DNA from: Cocos nucifera
Taxonomy: Eukaryota > Streptophyta > Magnoliopsida > Arecales > Arecaceae
DNA length: 64,000 nt
Direction of reading: 5' to 3'
Assembly (NCBI GenBank): GCA_006176705.1
Contig: QRFJ01003331.1
Span: forward strand, 1 to 64,000
The position numbers and the translations under genes were made by a program. Position 1 is the first letter of the stretch. Each line of letters begins with the position of its first letter. The notes beneath the pieces are model-generated. The model was given only the letters and a program-made list of their open reading frames with translations. It had not been told where the DNA came from and ran no database searches. Below are positions 44,987 through 56,949 of this stretch, one piece after another.

Positions 44987-47535
44987 CAAATCCAAAAATG
45001 TAGTTTCAACTTCTAGGCCTCTTGAATTAATTCATATGGATTTGTTTGGACCTACTAGGACCACAAGCCTAGGAGGAAAGAAGTATGGTCTAGTAATTAT
45101 TAATGATTATTCTCGTTTCACTTAGGTTCTATTTTTTAGCTCACAAAGATGAAGCATTTTCATTATTTTCAAAGTTTTACAAGAAAATAACAAATGAAAA
45201 GAACTCTACTGTGATATGTATCCATAGTGATCATGGCACAAAATTTGAAAATAAATACTTTGAAGAATTTTGCAATGAACATGACATAGAACACAATTTT
45301 TTAGCACCTAGAACCCCTCAACAAAATGAAGTTGTTGAAAGAAAAAATAGAATCGTAGTTGATATGGCCCATACCATATTGTGTGAAGGAAATCTACCCA
45401 AATACTTTTGGATTGAAGTCATTAACACAGCATGTTACATCCTAAATAGAATTTCTATTTGCCCGATTTTAAAGAAAACCTCCTATGAGCTTTGGAAAGG
45501 AAAAAGACCTAATATTAATTATTTTTATATTTTTGGCTGTAGATATATTATTCATAACAATGGTAAAGATAATCTAGGCAAATTTGATGCTAAGGTAGAT
45601 GAAGGTATATTCCTTGGATACTCTATATCTAGCAAAGCATATAGAGTCTTTAACAAATAATCTTTAGTTGTTGAAGAATCAATACATGTCATTTTTGATG
45701 AAGCTAACAATTATTCTTCAAGAAAAGAAGATGTTTTTGATGATGATACAAGAATTCTCGAAGATGGAATGAAGGAGCTAAACTTAAGAGACAACATCAT
45801 TCATGACAAAGATAACTCTACAACAATCATTGAACAAGATAAGGATGTTGAGATTGAAGCATCTAATGATCATAGAGATCTACCCAAGAAGTGGAGATAT
45901 GCACATAATCATCAAAAGGAATTGATTTTAGGTGATCCTTCACAAGGGGTAAGAACTAGATCCTCTTTTAAGGATACATTTGATTACCTTGCATTCATTT
46001 CTCAAATAGAACCTAAAAACATAGAAGAAGCTGAATAAGACTCTAATTGGATGATAGCCATGCAAGATGAACTAAACCAATTTAAAAGAAACAATGTATG
46101 GACTCTTGTAAACAGATCCATAAATCATCCTATAATTCGTACAAAATGGATATTTAGGAATAAATTAAATGAACATGGTAATATTGTAAAAAATAAAGCT
46201 AGATTAGTTGCTAAAAGATATAATCAAGAAGAAGGAATTGACTTTGATGAAACATATACACCTGTTGCAAGATTAGAGGCTATAAGATTGTTACTTGCTT
46301 TTGCCTATTATATAAATTTTAAATTATTTCAAATGGATGTGAAAAGCATCTTTTTAAATGGTTATATTATCGAAGAAGTATTTGTAGAACAACCATCCGG
46401 ATTTGAAAATCACTCACTTTTCAATCATGTATATAAGTTAAATAAAGCACTCTATGGACTTAAACAAGCACCTAGAGTTTGGTATGTAAGATTGAGCAAA
46501 TTCTTATTACAAAATAATTTTATCAGAGGAAGTATAGACACCATACTATTTTTGAAAAAGAAAAATAATGACCTTCTTGTAGTTCAAATATATGTGGATG
46601 ACATCATATTCGGAGCTACTAATGAAATTTTTTATCAAGAGTTTGCTAAGTTAATGCAGAGTGAATTTGAAATGAGCATGATGGGGGAGCTGAATTTCTT
46701 TCTTGGAGTACAAGTCAAACAATCAAAGGAAGACATTTTCATTAGCCAAACAAAGTACATTAAGGAGATGCTCAAGAAGTTTGGCATGGAAAATGGAAAG
46801 AAAATCGACACACCCATGAGCCCTTCTTGCAAACTTGACAAAGATGAGAATGGTAAGAATATAAATGAAAAGCTCTATAGAGGTATGATAGAATCCTTAC
46901 TTTACTTAACTGCAAGAAGGCCTGATATATTATCTAGTGTGTGCATGTGTGCTAGATTTTAATCTAACCCTAAAGAATCACACTTATTAACTGTTAAAAG
47001 AATTTTTAGATATTTGACCTACACACACAACTTAGGTTTTTGGTACTCAAAACAATCTTCCATTGAATTGATTGGATACACTAATGCGGACTATGGAGGA
47101 TGTAAAATTGATAGAAAGAGTACCAGTGGTACTTGTCAATTTCTAGGGTTAAACTTGATCTCTTGGTATAGCAAAAAGCAAAACTCTATAGCACTGTCAA
47201 TGGTCGAGGCCGAATATATTGCTGCGGGGAGTTGCGGTGCTCAAATTTTTTGGTTCAAACAATAACTCGAAGACTTTGGAATTAAGCAAAATAAGATACC
47301 TATTAAATGTGATAATACTAGTGCCACAAACCTGACAAAAAATCCTGTTCAACATTCAAGAACCAAACACATTGAAATTAGACATCATTTTATTGGAGAT
47401 CATGTTCAAAACAATAACATTATGCTTGAATTTGTTTCAACTGAAAATTAATTAGCTGACATTTTTACAAAACCTCTAAGTGAAGATAAATTTTTTAAAA
47501 TTTAGGATGAACTTGGTGTGTGTGATCCTCTATAA
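44987..47535 (+). pseudogene. SIRE-type integrase, reverse transcriptase and RNase H
   Basis: It continues from FKSKNVVSTSRPLELIHMDL, with the first integrase Asp. A frameshift lies near 45122. The core shows HSDHGTKFENKYFEEF near 45222 and PQQNEVVERKNR near 45317, the other two acidic residues. The linker has stops at 45660 and 46036. RT follows: IRTKWIFRNKLNEHG (46135), LVAKRYNQEEGIDFDETYTP (46206), QMDVKSIFLNGY (46330), YGLKQAPRVWY (46450) and the active site IYVDDIIFGATN (46590). RNase H has YTNADYGGCKIDRKSTSG (47075), EAEYIAAGSCG (47206) and a terminal LADIFTKPLSEDKFF (47450), with stops near 46960, 47263 and 47450. The breaks are few but it cannot act alone. Confidence 0.92.
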
Positions 47536-48191
47536 AAATATTTAATCTTAAATTTTTTGGATTGTTTTTTGGTCTCTCTCTATCATCCTAAACAGTCCTA
47601 ATTCAATCTTGAAATATCAAAAAAAAAAATTTTGCTCCTCACTTGTCCTCTACTAGACCCAAATCCTCCTCTGAACCCATCATTAAGTTCCTCTCTGATG
47701 AAGACAAGGTCTAGTATCTTTTTTGCTTTAACTTTTGGTTTAAGTATGTTGGTATGAGATTCATTTTTCTATAAACCAATATACATCTCTATCTATGTAT
47801 TATCACATCTGGTAATGAAATCAATCTTTTTCATGCCCTTGCCCTTTTATGATTCTCTCATTGTTGTGATTTTGATGCTGACAAAAAGGTGGAGAAATAA
47901 TAAGAAGAAATATGCAAATGCATAATTAAATCTAATATACAAAATACAAACATATAATCATTCAAATAAAAAATAAAAATTCATAAAAAAGAACTTTTAG
48001 AAAATGAAATGATTGAAATGAATAAATACAAAATGAAAAGAATGTTATTCAAATCCTATTCATTTCATGAGAGCATACACTAAGGGGGAGCTTTAGCACA
48101 AAAATTTTGCATTCATTAGTTCTTGATATACATTGCTTATATTCCTTTTATGGCTTGCTTAATGTTTTATCATCATCAAAAAGGGGGAGAT
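47536..48191 (+). other. SIRE 3' interior and polypurine tract
   Basis: No envelope-like frame survives. A 26-codon open piece at 47634-47711 (PKSSSEPIIKFLSDEDKV) could be a remnant of the extra ORF known after RNase H in some SIRE-type elements, but this is weak. The tract AAAAAGGGGGAGAT at about 48177-48191 precedes the LTR. Confidence 0.55.
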
Positions 48192-49477
48192 TGTTGACCT
48201 CCTAAGTGATTTTGATGATGACCAAATATTAAAGCAAGTGATTACTAATATATTTTATTTTAAGTGTTCCAATATTAGAAGAAAGAGAGCTCTTTGACCT
48301 AAACAAGAAAGATATAAAGTGGAAATCAAATGAAATTCAAATCCTCTAAAATTGCCTTGGAGTAGTCTTCGAGATGTCTCAGATTTTTTTCGAGAGCTCT
48401 CAAGTGGACTGGCATGCAGCAAATGCAGTTTTGGCTCAATTTTGAGAAGTCCTGAGTGAATCTCAAGATATCTCGATCTCAGACGATAGAAACCCAATTT
48501 CTGTGCTTTGAGAGCGAGAGGTCTCATAGGATTTCCGAGAGGTCTCGTGGTTCCAGCGAGATGTCTCATTCAGAATCGAGACATCTCAGTCTCAGATGAG
48601 CCATTTTTTTCAGAAAGGTGATTTTTTGTGCACTGAAGATGAGAGCTCTTCTGATCAATCCGAGAGGTCTCATAACCAGGCGAGATATCTCGAGATAATC
48701 TGAGAGGTCTCGAGACATGGCGATAGCTTTTTGATGGAGCATTCCAGATCAGATATTTTCCATTCCAACGGCTAGTTGCTGGTCTCCAATGATTAGATTT
48801 TGCTTTTTCTGAACTCCAATCATCACTAGAAAAAAGAAAATGGTGGAGATATAAAAGGAAGAAAGATTATTTTTCAAAAGAAGAGAAAAACAAGAGAAAG
48901 AAAAGCACGCTCTATTCTTGAATGAATACCCAATCTCCAATCAATCTGTTCTCTCAAGCTTTGAAGAATCCTCAAGTACATTAAGTCCACAGATTCAAAG
49001 AGACTTTCAATGAACTGTAAGGACAACTTTTCTGCTCATTCAAAGAGGCATTTCGAGTTATAAAATTTCTTTTCCTCTTTTTGTGTACTTAGTTTTAGTA
49101 GGGGCTAAAACTTGGATTTTGGGGCTTTTTTTTTCTCTGTTTATTCAGATTGATTCATCTAATTCTTGTAAGGGTTGTGGTTGGTGAACCTAGGAAAAAA
49201 TCAACTAGATTTTTGGATAGTGAGTTCAAAAAAACTATCTGACTATAATCTTGCAAGATTATAGTAAAATTTTCAATAGTATGCTTGGAGAGTGGACGTA
49301 GGTGCTGTGAGAGCACCGAACCACTATAAAATTTTCTTATTTGTATGCTCTTGTGTCTTCTATTTGCTCTTACATTTGATTCACTTAGGTTTTAATCATT
49401 TAGTATTACACATATCTATTTTAATTTTTGAAAACTCAATTCCCCCCCCCCCTCTTGGCTTGTCTATCTAGGCAACA
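48192..49477 (+). repeat. 3' LTR of the SIRE-type element (1286 bp)
   Basis: It starts TGTTGACCTCC and ends GGCAACA. It differs from the 5' LTR at about 16 of the first 135 bases by eye. It is full of GAGAGGTCTC-like palindromes at about 48365-48715, has a TATA box at 48850-48857 and a C run near its end. Confidence 0.93.
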
Positions 49478-50166
49478 GACTTGGTGAAGTTAGTGGGAGA
49501 ATTGGACTTGATGAAGTTAGTGGGAGAAAATGGGTCTATGTCCTCTTTATCGTTAAATCACATGTAACCTAAATTCTCTAAATTATTAGATCCTTAAAAT
49601 GACTAAGTTATGGGGATAATTGAGTCAGAGTCTCCTATTAAGATGAATAGTAATAAGTCCAAATTTTTAGGTGGACATTGAAGGTGCCTTACACCTGGTG
49701 TTCATCTAGATATTAAAATTACTGTCCATCATATGATGACTAGGTCACACTCTCTTAACGGTGATTAGGTTAGCCAGAGCTTTCCTTAGGCCTGATCATC
49801 GTTAGTTTGATGCATCAAACTCAATCATGTTAATGGTTGGACCTAACCAGATCTTTTCAGTGGAGGCCTTAGCCTACTAAATTGGCTTCTAGGATAAAAT
49901 CTAATTACTAAAAATTATTTAGAAAAATAATTGATTATGAACCTACTTGTAGATGCATGCGGGTTAGCCAGAGCTTTCCTCAGACTCATTTGTAGCCTAT
50001 GTGGATTCTAGTACCCACTAAGGAGTTAGTGTAATTTCTCGAATTAAAGGTAGAGGCTACCAATTCATAAAGATAGTGGAAGGATCTTTAGACTAAAGTC
50101 CAAGTCTTTAGGATTAATTAATTCAAGTACTAATAAGATTTCATATTTTTCTTTCAGATAAATAAA
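49478..50166 (+). other. Leader of copia D after the SIRE insertion
   Basis: There is no gene here. The first five bases, GACTT, are the right target duplication. A short direct repeat with period 27 (GACTTGGTGAAGTTAGTGGG at 49478, nearly repeated at 49505) opens the segment. It leads to the gag ATG at 50167. Confidence 0.6.
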
Positions 50167-52115
50167 ATGGCTAGTGTAAGTCTGCTCCATTTACTATTGG
50201 ATAGTGACAAGCTTTTAGGACCTAATTATGAGGAGTCTAGTGTTGACCGTAATCAGGCAGACTCGAAGAAAAATTATCCTCTTGACCCAAATAAGCTAAA
50301 CAGGAGAAATCAGCAAATGATTGCTAGTTAAGGTTGTTACATGATAACACCTTGTAATTTTTTTGTTTGTGATACATCTAATTAGATATTAGATATTAGG
50401 AGTCCAGTTCACATATGCAATTCATTGCATGGACTTTTAATTGGTAGAAAGTTTGGGGACAGCGAATGATTTTTAAATGTTGGGGATGGAAGGAATATTC
50501 TAGTTCTAGCATTGAAAACTCTTAAGCTTTTTTTCAAAATAAATAATATCATTTTAAGTGACTGTCACTATTGTCCATCATTTATGATGAACACAATATC
50601 TGTAGGACTTTTGGACCAAGATGGTTGTAGTTTATCAATAAAAGATAATTATTGCGATACAATTATGAATGATGTTATAATAATGCAAGGATAATTAAGA
50701 AATGATATTTATATTTTATCATAATCTATTAGTGTAATTTACACGTCAAATAAATTTTTAAAATTAGATAATATCATCAATTCCTATCTTTGGCACTGTC
50801 AGCTCGACCATATAAACAAGAATAGGATTAATAGGTTAGTCAGGGAGCATATCCTTAACATCAATGATTGTGAATCATTGACTACCTATGAGTCCTGTCT
50901 TCTTGATAAAATGATCAAATCATCTTTTATTGGAAAGGATGAGTGGGCCACTAAACTTTTGGATCTAGTACATATTAATGTATATGGACCTATGAACATC
51001 TGTGCTAGAGACGGGTTCTACTACTCTATTACATTAACTGACAACCTATTTAGATATGGGTACGTCTATCTTATGAAGAATAAATTTGATTCGTTTGAAA
51101 TATTTAAATGATATCGAAATGAGGTAGAAAAATAACTTGGGAAGAGTAAATATTGAAATGAGGTAGAAAAATAACTTGGGAAGAGTATTAAAACTCTTTG
51201 GTCAGACTAAGGAGGTGAATACCTTTCCAATGAATTTTTGACATATCTAGGAGAGAATAAAATTCTCTCATAATGGATTCCTCCTGGAACATCATAGTAT
51301 AATGGTGTGTCTAAAAGGAGGAATCAGATCCTGTTAGACATGGTTCAGTTTATGATGGGGTTTGTGAGTCTGCCTTTTTCTTTCTGGGGGTATGCACATG
51401 AGACTACTTATTTTGTTTTGAATAATATTTCGAGCAAGTCTATTGCAAAGACTCCATATGAGATATGGATTGGGCGTAGGTGACACTCTCTCATCTTAGG
51501 ATTTAGAGATGTCCGACTTATGTCAAATGTTTGCAGCCAAAAAAGCTTGGACCTAGGTCCAATAAATGCTTGTTCATAGGGTACCCTAAGAAAACTATGG
51601 ATTATTACTTCTGCCTAACTAAAGAGTAAAAGGTGTTCATTTGCAATAGAGAAGTCTTTTTGGAAAAGGAGTTCCTTATGGAAGGAACAACTACCTCTAA
51701 TATTAAGCTTAGTGAAGTTTGACAGGTGGGAGAACCGACATATTCTAGTAAACTTGCATAACTAGATTTGATAAGATCAAATCCAGAGCCCGTTGAAGAG
51801 ATATCTTTAAGGAGATCCAATAGAGTAATGCATCAACTGGATGGATACTATGATTTGTGAATCTAAAATGGTGATCCTATCGAACTTGATGAGAACGATG
51901 AGAATTTGATCACCTATATGGATGCCATTCAGAGGTCTGATTACGATAAGTGGCTAAAAGTCATGAAATTCGAAATGGAGTCCATGAAGATCAACAGTGT
52001 ATGGACACTAGTTGATCCACCTGAAGGGGTAAAATCTATTGGGTGTAAGTGAATTTCTAAAAGAAAAAAAAATGCAGATGGGAAGGTGGAGACCGATAAA
52101 GCTCATTTGGTTATC
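50167..52115 (+). pseudogene. Copia D gag remnant, protease, integrase and start of RT
   Basis: It opens MASVSLLHLLLDSDKLLGPN, the start of a copia capsid, but most of gag is deleted. The protease remnant reads LDIRSPVHIC near 50395, with the usual LDTGS lost. The HHCC finger shows WHCQLDHINKNRINRL near 50793 and SCLLDKMIKSS near 50896. The integrase start reads LVHINVYGPMN near 50968, with Asn in place of the first catalytic Asp. RYGYVYLMKNKFDSFEIFK runs to 51109; then a 39-bp in-frame duplication and many stops and frameshifts follow. RT begins with VKSIGCK near 52030 and stops at the Athila insertion. This is the most decayed copia here, in line with its outer position in the nest. Confidence 0.8.
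51116..51193 (+). repeat. 39-bp tandem duplication in copia D integrase
   Basis: GAAATGAGGTAGAAAAATAA recurs at 51116 and 51155, two units of 39 bases (13 codons). The equivalent part of B1 has one copy. Confidence 0.85.
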
Positions 52116-53675
52116 TGATAGGAACGCGATGTTGTCGTTAAGACACTATGTTTATCAGTTTAAATCTGACTTTTTAAATTAATTAAAAGTTATGAAGAGA
52201 GTAGTGAGTCAAGTCGAATCCATAGAGAGGCAATGATGTAAATTCTAAAATCTTTGACTTTTTTTTCTTATTAAAAAAATAAAAGAAGAATTTTTGAAAA
52301 GAAAATTAAAGTAGAAAATAGATTTATAAATAAAAGTAGAATTTAAATTATGCAAAAATAAAGTTGGAACTAAGATCTATTATTTAGATCTTAGCAGCTA
52401 CTTGCAATTAAAGAGTAATAAAGAATAATTAATTTAAAAAGCTAGAATTGAAAAGAGCAATAAAGCTTTTTTTATTAAAATTAAAACTTAAATATAGAAT
52501 TTAAATACAAGAAATTAAAGAAAAGAAAAGAGAAAAGAAAACTAGAAGGAGATCGTAGATCAGCGTAGGCATGGAGATAGCATAGAAGACCGACTCTTCT
52601 TCTCAGTACTGTAGCTTTGAAGCAACCTTCAATCCTGAGTTTGGCTTTCCTCTCATCTGATCTGTTAATTTTTGGAGGCCTGGGGTCCTTTTTATAAAGC
52701 TAGGAGGGCTAGAGAGTTTTCTTCTAGACAATATGGAACTAAGGGGCTCTTTGATCGTCAAAATATAAAAAAATCTAAGTAAAAATTAGATTAAAATGAG
52801 TTTTGGATGAATTCTATTGCTTTGGATGAAATCTAGCCATTGATAGGAATCCAACGAATCAAAAATCATCAAAATCGGATGTGTATCAGCCTAGATCAGG
52901 TCGGATTAAATTTTGGCCATCCGATCGCACCTTGATGGAGAAGATTTGGCCATTGATCATGCATTGGGAGTCCTGATCACCGTCGAGAGCATTTTGGACC
53001 ATCGAATCATCCCTTGGATCGAGTGCTGCCATTGGATGGCGATGTGCATGAAGTCTAAAGCTGAATCAAATTCAGAAATAACCACAGCCATTTGATCTTG
53101 ACTACAAGCTACCACAGCCATCCGATCGTGCAATTACTATTCCCATGGACCGTGTGGACCGATCGCACCACACACCATAGCCAATCAGCACTCCTGACAT
53201 TGAGTAAAAAGACCAAATTGCCTTGTGAGCCATGATAGATTTCTATGGATCCTTTAAGAGTCTAGATCTGCCACGTGTCGCTCTGTGATTCATCGATTTC
53301 TATTGGTGGTCCACGCCTAAACCATGGATCGACTGATGGCTTCTACGGCTGAGTCAGCTTGCATGGCTGGCTTGACATGGCAGCTTGAGCCGACTGAGCC
53401 ATTTTTCTTTTTTTATTTAATTTTTATTTATTTTATTTCTTTAAAAATTCATATCTTCTTTGTTTTAGCTCCATTTTGCTCGAAACTTATTTCATTATGA
53501 TTAAAAAAATGAGCTCTTTCTATTAATAACAAAATTTTATTTTTTAATTATTTTTTAATTAATAAAATAATTAATTTTTTTAAAAATATATAAATTGATC
53601 ATTAATTTTTAAAAATTAATATAAATTAATTAATAAATTAATATTTTTATTGGTAAATTTATGGTACTTATCACA
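52116..53675 (-). repeat. LTR A of G2 (1560 bp)
   Basis: The plus-strand ends are TGATAGGAACGCG and CTTATCACA. It has no coding sequence. A TATA-like TTTATAAA is at 52691-52698 on the minus strand. Confidence 0.9.
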
Positions 53676-54028
53676 CCTCCAACTTAAGCTTTGCTCATTC
53701 TTGAGTAAAGAAAGGATTTAATTTAGATCAATTACCATATTTCATTGAGATCCTCCTTCATAAAAATAGATCTAGGATTTAAGATCAAAAGTTTAGAAAG
53801 TATTACTAACTAAATATTGAGTTTTAGAAATAAATTTCATGGCAGATTAATCAAAAACTTTCTTAGAGTTCATCTAAAGATTTTCAGCACTTGGTTTCGT
53901 GAATACTAACTTAGCATTTGGGTGTTGATTCAAAGGACAAACGAATCTTCTTTTATCATCTATTTTGGTTAGTTTTCTACATACTCCCAAGTTAAGTACA
54001 TGAATTAAGGTAGCTTTTATCAAAAACT
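53676..54028 (-). other. 353-bp interior remnant between LTRs A and B
   Basis: Next to LTR A it has the polypurine tract and the first about 340 bases of the 3' interior, equal to 55597-55945. Next to LTR B only a few primer-side bases (CAAAAAC) are left. The whole coding interior of this unit is deleted. Confidence 0.88.
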
Positions 54029-55596
54029 TGATAGAAACGTGATGTTGTCGTTAAGACACCATGTTTATCAGTTTAAATTCGACTTTTTAAATTAATTAAA
54101 AGTTATGAAGAGAGTAGTGAGTCGGATCGAATCCATAGAAAGGCAATGATTTAAATTCTAAAATCTTTGACATTTTTTTTTCTTATTAAAAAAAGAAAAG
54201 AAGGATTTTTGAAAAGAAAATTAAAGTAAAAAATAGATTTATAAATAAAAGTAGAATTTAAATTGTGCAAAAATAAACTTGGAACTAAGATCTATTATTT
54301 AGATCTTAGTAGCTACTTGCAATTAAAGAGTAATAAAGAATAATTAATTTAAAGAGCTAGAATTGAAAAGAGTAATAAAGCTTTCTTTATTAAAATTAAA
54401 ACTTAAATATAGAATTTAAATACAAGAAATTAAACAAAAGAAAAGAGAAAAGAAAACTAGAAGGAGATCGCAAATCAGTGTAGGCATGGAGATGGCGTAG
54501 AAGACTGGCTCTTCTTCTCAGCACTGTAGCTTTGAAGCAACCTTCAACCCTGATATTGGCTTTCCTCTCACTCGATTTGTTGATTTTTGGAGGCCTGGGG
54601 TCCTTTTCATAGAGCTAGGAGAGCTGGAGAGTTTTCTTCTAGGCTGTGGGACTAAAAGGCTCTTTGATCATCAAATTATGAAAAACACTGAGTGAAAATT
54701 AGATTGAAAAGAGTTCTAAATGAATTCTATTGCTCTGGATGAAATCTGACCATTGATAAAAATCCAACAAACCAAAAATCATCAAAATCGAATGTGCATC
54801 AATCCAGATCAGGTTGGATTAAATTCTGACCGTCCGATCGCACCTTGATGGAGAAGATCTGGCCGTTGATCGTGCATCAGGAGTCCTGATCACCATCGAG
54901 AGCATTTTGGACCATCGGATCATCTCCTGGATTGAGCGCTATCATTGGATGGTGATCTGCATGAAGTCTGAAGCTGAATCAAATCCAAAAATAACCATAG
55001 TCGTTTGATCTTGACCGCAAGCTACCACAGCCGTCCGATCGTGCAATTACTATTCACATGGACCATGTGGATCGACCGCACCACACACCATAGCCAATCA
55101 GTGCTCGTATCATCGAGTGAAAAGATCAAATTGCCTTGTGAGCCGCGATAGATTTCTATGGACCCTTTAAGGGTCTTGGTCCGCCACGTGTTGCTCTGTG
55201 ATTCACTGATTTCTGCTAACGGTCCATGCCTAGATCATAGATCGATTGATGACTTTTGCGGCTGAGTTGGCTTGCATGGCTGGCTTCGCACGGCGGCTTT
55301 AGCTGGCTGAGCCATTTTTCTTTTTTTATTTAATTTTTATTTATTTTATTTCTTTAAAAATTCATATCTTCTTCGTTTTAGCTCCATTTTGCTCAAAACT
55401 TATTTCATTATGATTAGAAAAATAAGCTCTTTCCATTGATAATAAAATTTTATTTTTTTTATTTTTATTATTTTTTAATTAATAAAAATATTAAGTTTTC
55501 AAAAAAATATATAAATTGATCATTAATTCTTAAAAATTAATATAACTTAATTAATAAATTAATACTTTTATTGATAAATTTATGGTACTTATCACA
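54029..55596 (-). repeat. LTR B of G2 (1568 bp), shared by both units
   Basis: The plus-strand ends are TGATAGAAACGTG and CTTATCACA; it aligns with LTR A throughout. It is the 3' LTR of the full unit and the 5' LTR of the deleted unit. Confidence 0.92.
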
Positions 55597-56945
55597 CCCC
55601 CGAACTTTAGCTTTGCTCATCCTCGAGTAAAGAAAGAATTTAATTTAGATCAATTATCATATTTTGTTGAGATCCTCCTTCACAAAAATAGATCTAGGAT
55701 TTAAGATCAAAAGTTTAGAAAGTATCACTAACTAAATATTGAGTTTCAGAAGTAAATTTTCATGGCAGATTAATCAAGAAACTTTCTTAGAGTTCATCTA
55801 AAGATTTTTCAGCACTTGGTTTTGTGAATACTAACTTAGCATTTGGGTGTTGATTCAAAGGACAAACGAATCTTCTTTTTATCACCTATTTTGGTTAGTT
55901 TTCTATATACTTCCCAAGTTAAGTGCATGAATTAAAGTAGCTTTCACACTGCTTTCTCTTTTTTTTTTTTTGAAAACTGTGCTGAGCATCCTGGCCTTTC
56001 CTTCACCGTTTGATGTGAACTTCTACACTTACATAGTTCTAGTTTGGGGCAATCCACATATACTCTATGTTTTGCACTTTTTATTTAAGCAGGTAGCTCT
56101 TTCCTTAAATTCAAGTTTCTTTAATTGAGTTATATATAAATCACTAATTTTTAGTGATAATTAAATCTTCAATTAGCCTTATAATCAACACCTACTATGC
56201 TTCATTAGTGTGCATATGCAATTAGAAGTGCTGTTAGCCTTTAAATGACCTAAGTAGGCTGCTAATGGTCTAACCAAGCAATCTGCTTCTTAACTTGCTA
56301 CCATTATTAGTTAATACTTTCTAACTTTATTACTTTTTCTAGTTTATTTTGCTTAAGATTCTCTTTCCTGAAATATAATTTTTTTTTAAAAAAAATTTAA
56401 AATAGTTTTAAAATTTGATTATTATATATATATATATTATTTTATTATTATTATTAATATTAATTATTATTATTATTTTTGTTATTATTAATATTATTTA
56501 TTATATTTATTATTATTTTATTATTATTATTATATATATATATTTTTAATTTTTTTTTCTTACCCCCCAACTTTAATTGACATTGTCCTCAATGGGGAGG
56601 GAGAGCAAATAAAAGGGTGTAAATTATGTTTATTCATTTAGCATGGGTCTTGAAGCTTTTGATTCCTTCTCCAAGCTTAGCCTAAAAAGAAAATAAACTA
56701 AAAAATAAATAAATTAGATTCAAGAAATATTAGATTGCCTACCAACAAGTGCTAAGTTTAAAGTCTTCAGTCAGACTAAACAGTGATAAAAGACTAACCG
56801 AGATATGTTAGTTCATAAAGAACCATGGCTTCCTCCATAGATTCTGTGGGTAATTCCTAAGAATGGATTTCAATCATTGACCATTAACTTTAGAAACAAC
56901 ACCATTGCTTGGGGTTTTCAATTTCTACAGCCCCGTATGGAAAAA
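55597..56945 (-). other. Non-coding 3' interior of G2
   Basis: No envelope-like ORF, which some Athila members have, is seen. The part next to the LTR resembles the same region of G1 (AGCATCCTGGCCTT near 55984 here and near 41740 there), linking the two families. An A/T microsatellite lies at about 56420-56560. The polypurine tract adjoins the LTR. Confidence 0.75.
56420..56560. repeat. TAT/TTA microsatellite in the G2 interior
   Basis: Runs of TA and of ATT/TTA triplets cover about 140 bases with almost no G or C. Such a block is absent from G1. Confidence 0.85.
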
Positions 56946-56949
56946 AAAA

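Larger units (their letters stand above)
23337..49477 (+). mobile_element. SIRE/Maximus-type Ty1/copia element with three nested inserts
   Basis: The LTRs at both ends (TGTTGA...GGCAACA), a tRNA-Met primer site, gag, protease remnant, integrase, RT, RNase H and the purine tract AAAAAGGGGGAGAT are all present in order. The target duplication GACTT is perfect (23332-23336 and 49478-49482). Removing the solo LTR (23619-25901), B1 (28347-38725) and G1b (39507-44986) leaves about 8 kb. The assignment to the SIRE/Maximus lineage rests on the Gag and RT style and the 3' region after RNase H. Confidence 0.9.
19573..52115 (+). mobile_element. D: Ty1/copia element, split by nested insertions
   Basis: The LTR, primer site and leader occupy 19573-23336, and the leader, gag remnant and pol resume at 49478-52115. 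The intervening 26 kb is the SIRE-type element, and pol is cut again by the Athila array at 52116. Its 3' end must lie beyond the window. The family is related to B: the leaders share a conserved block (23085-23205 against 31680-31802), and pol is similar. It is heavily decayed. Confidence 0.75.

Noticed and set aside
47536..48191. An envelope-like gene after RNase H in the SIRE-type element.
   Set aside because: Only a 26-codon piece is open and no signal or membrane segment can be seen.
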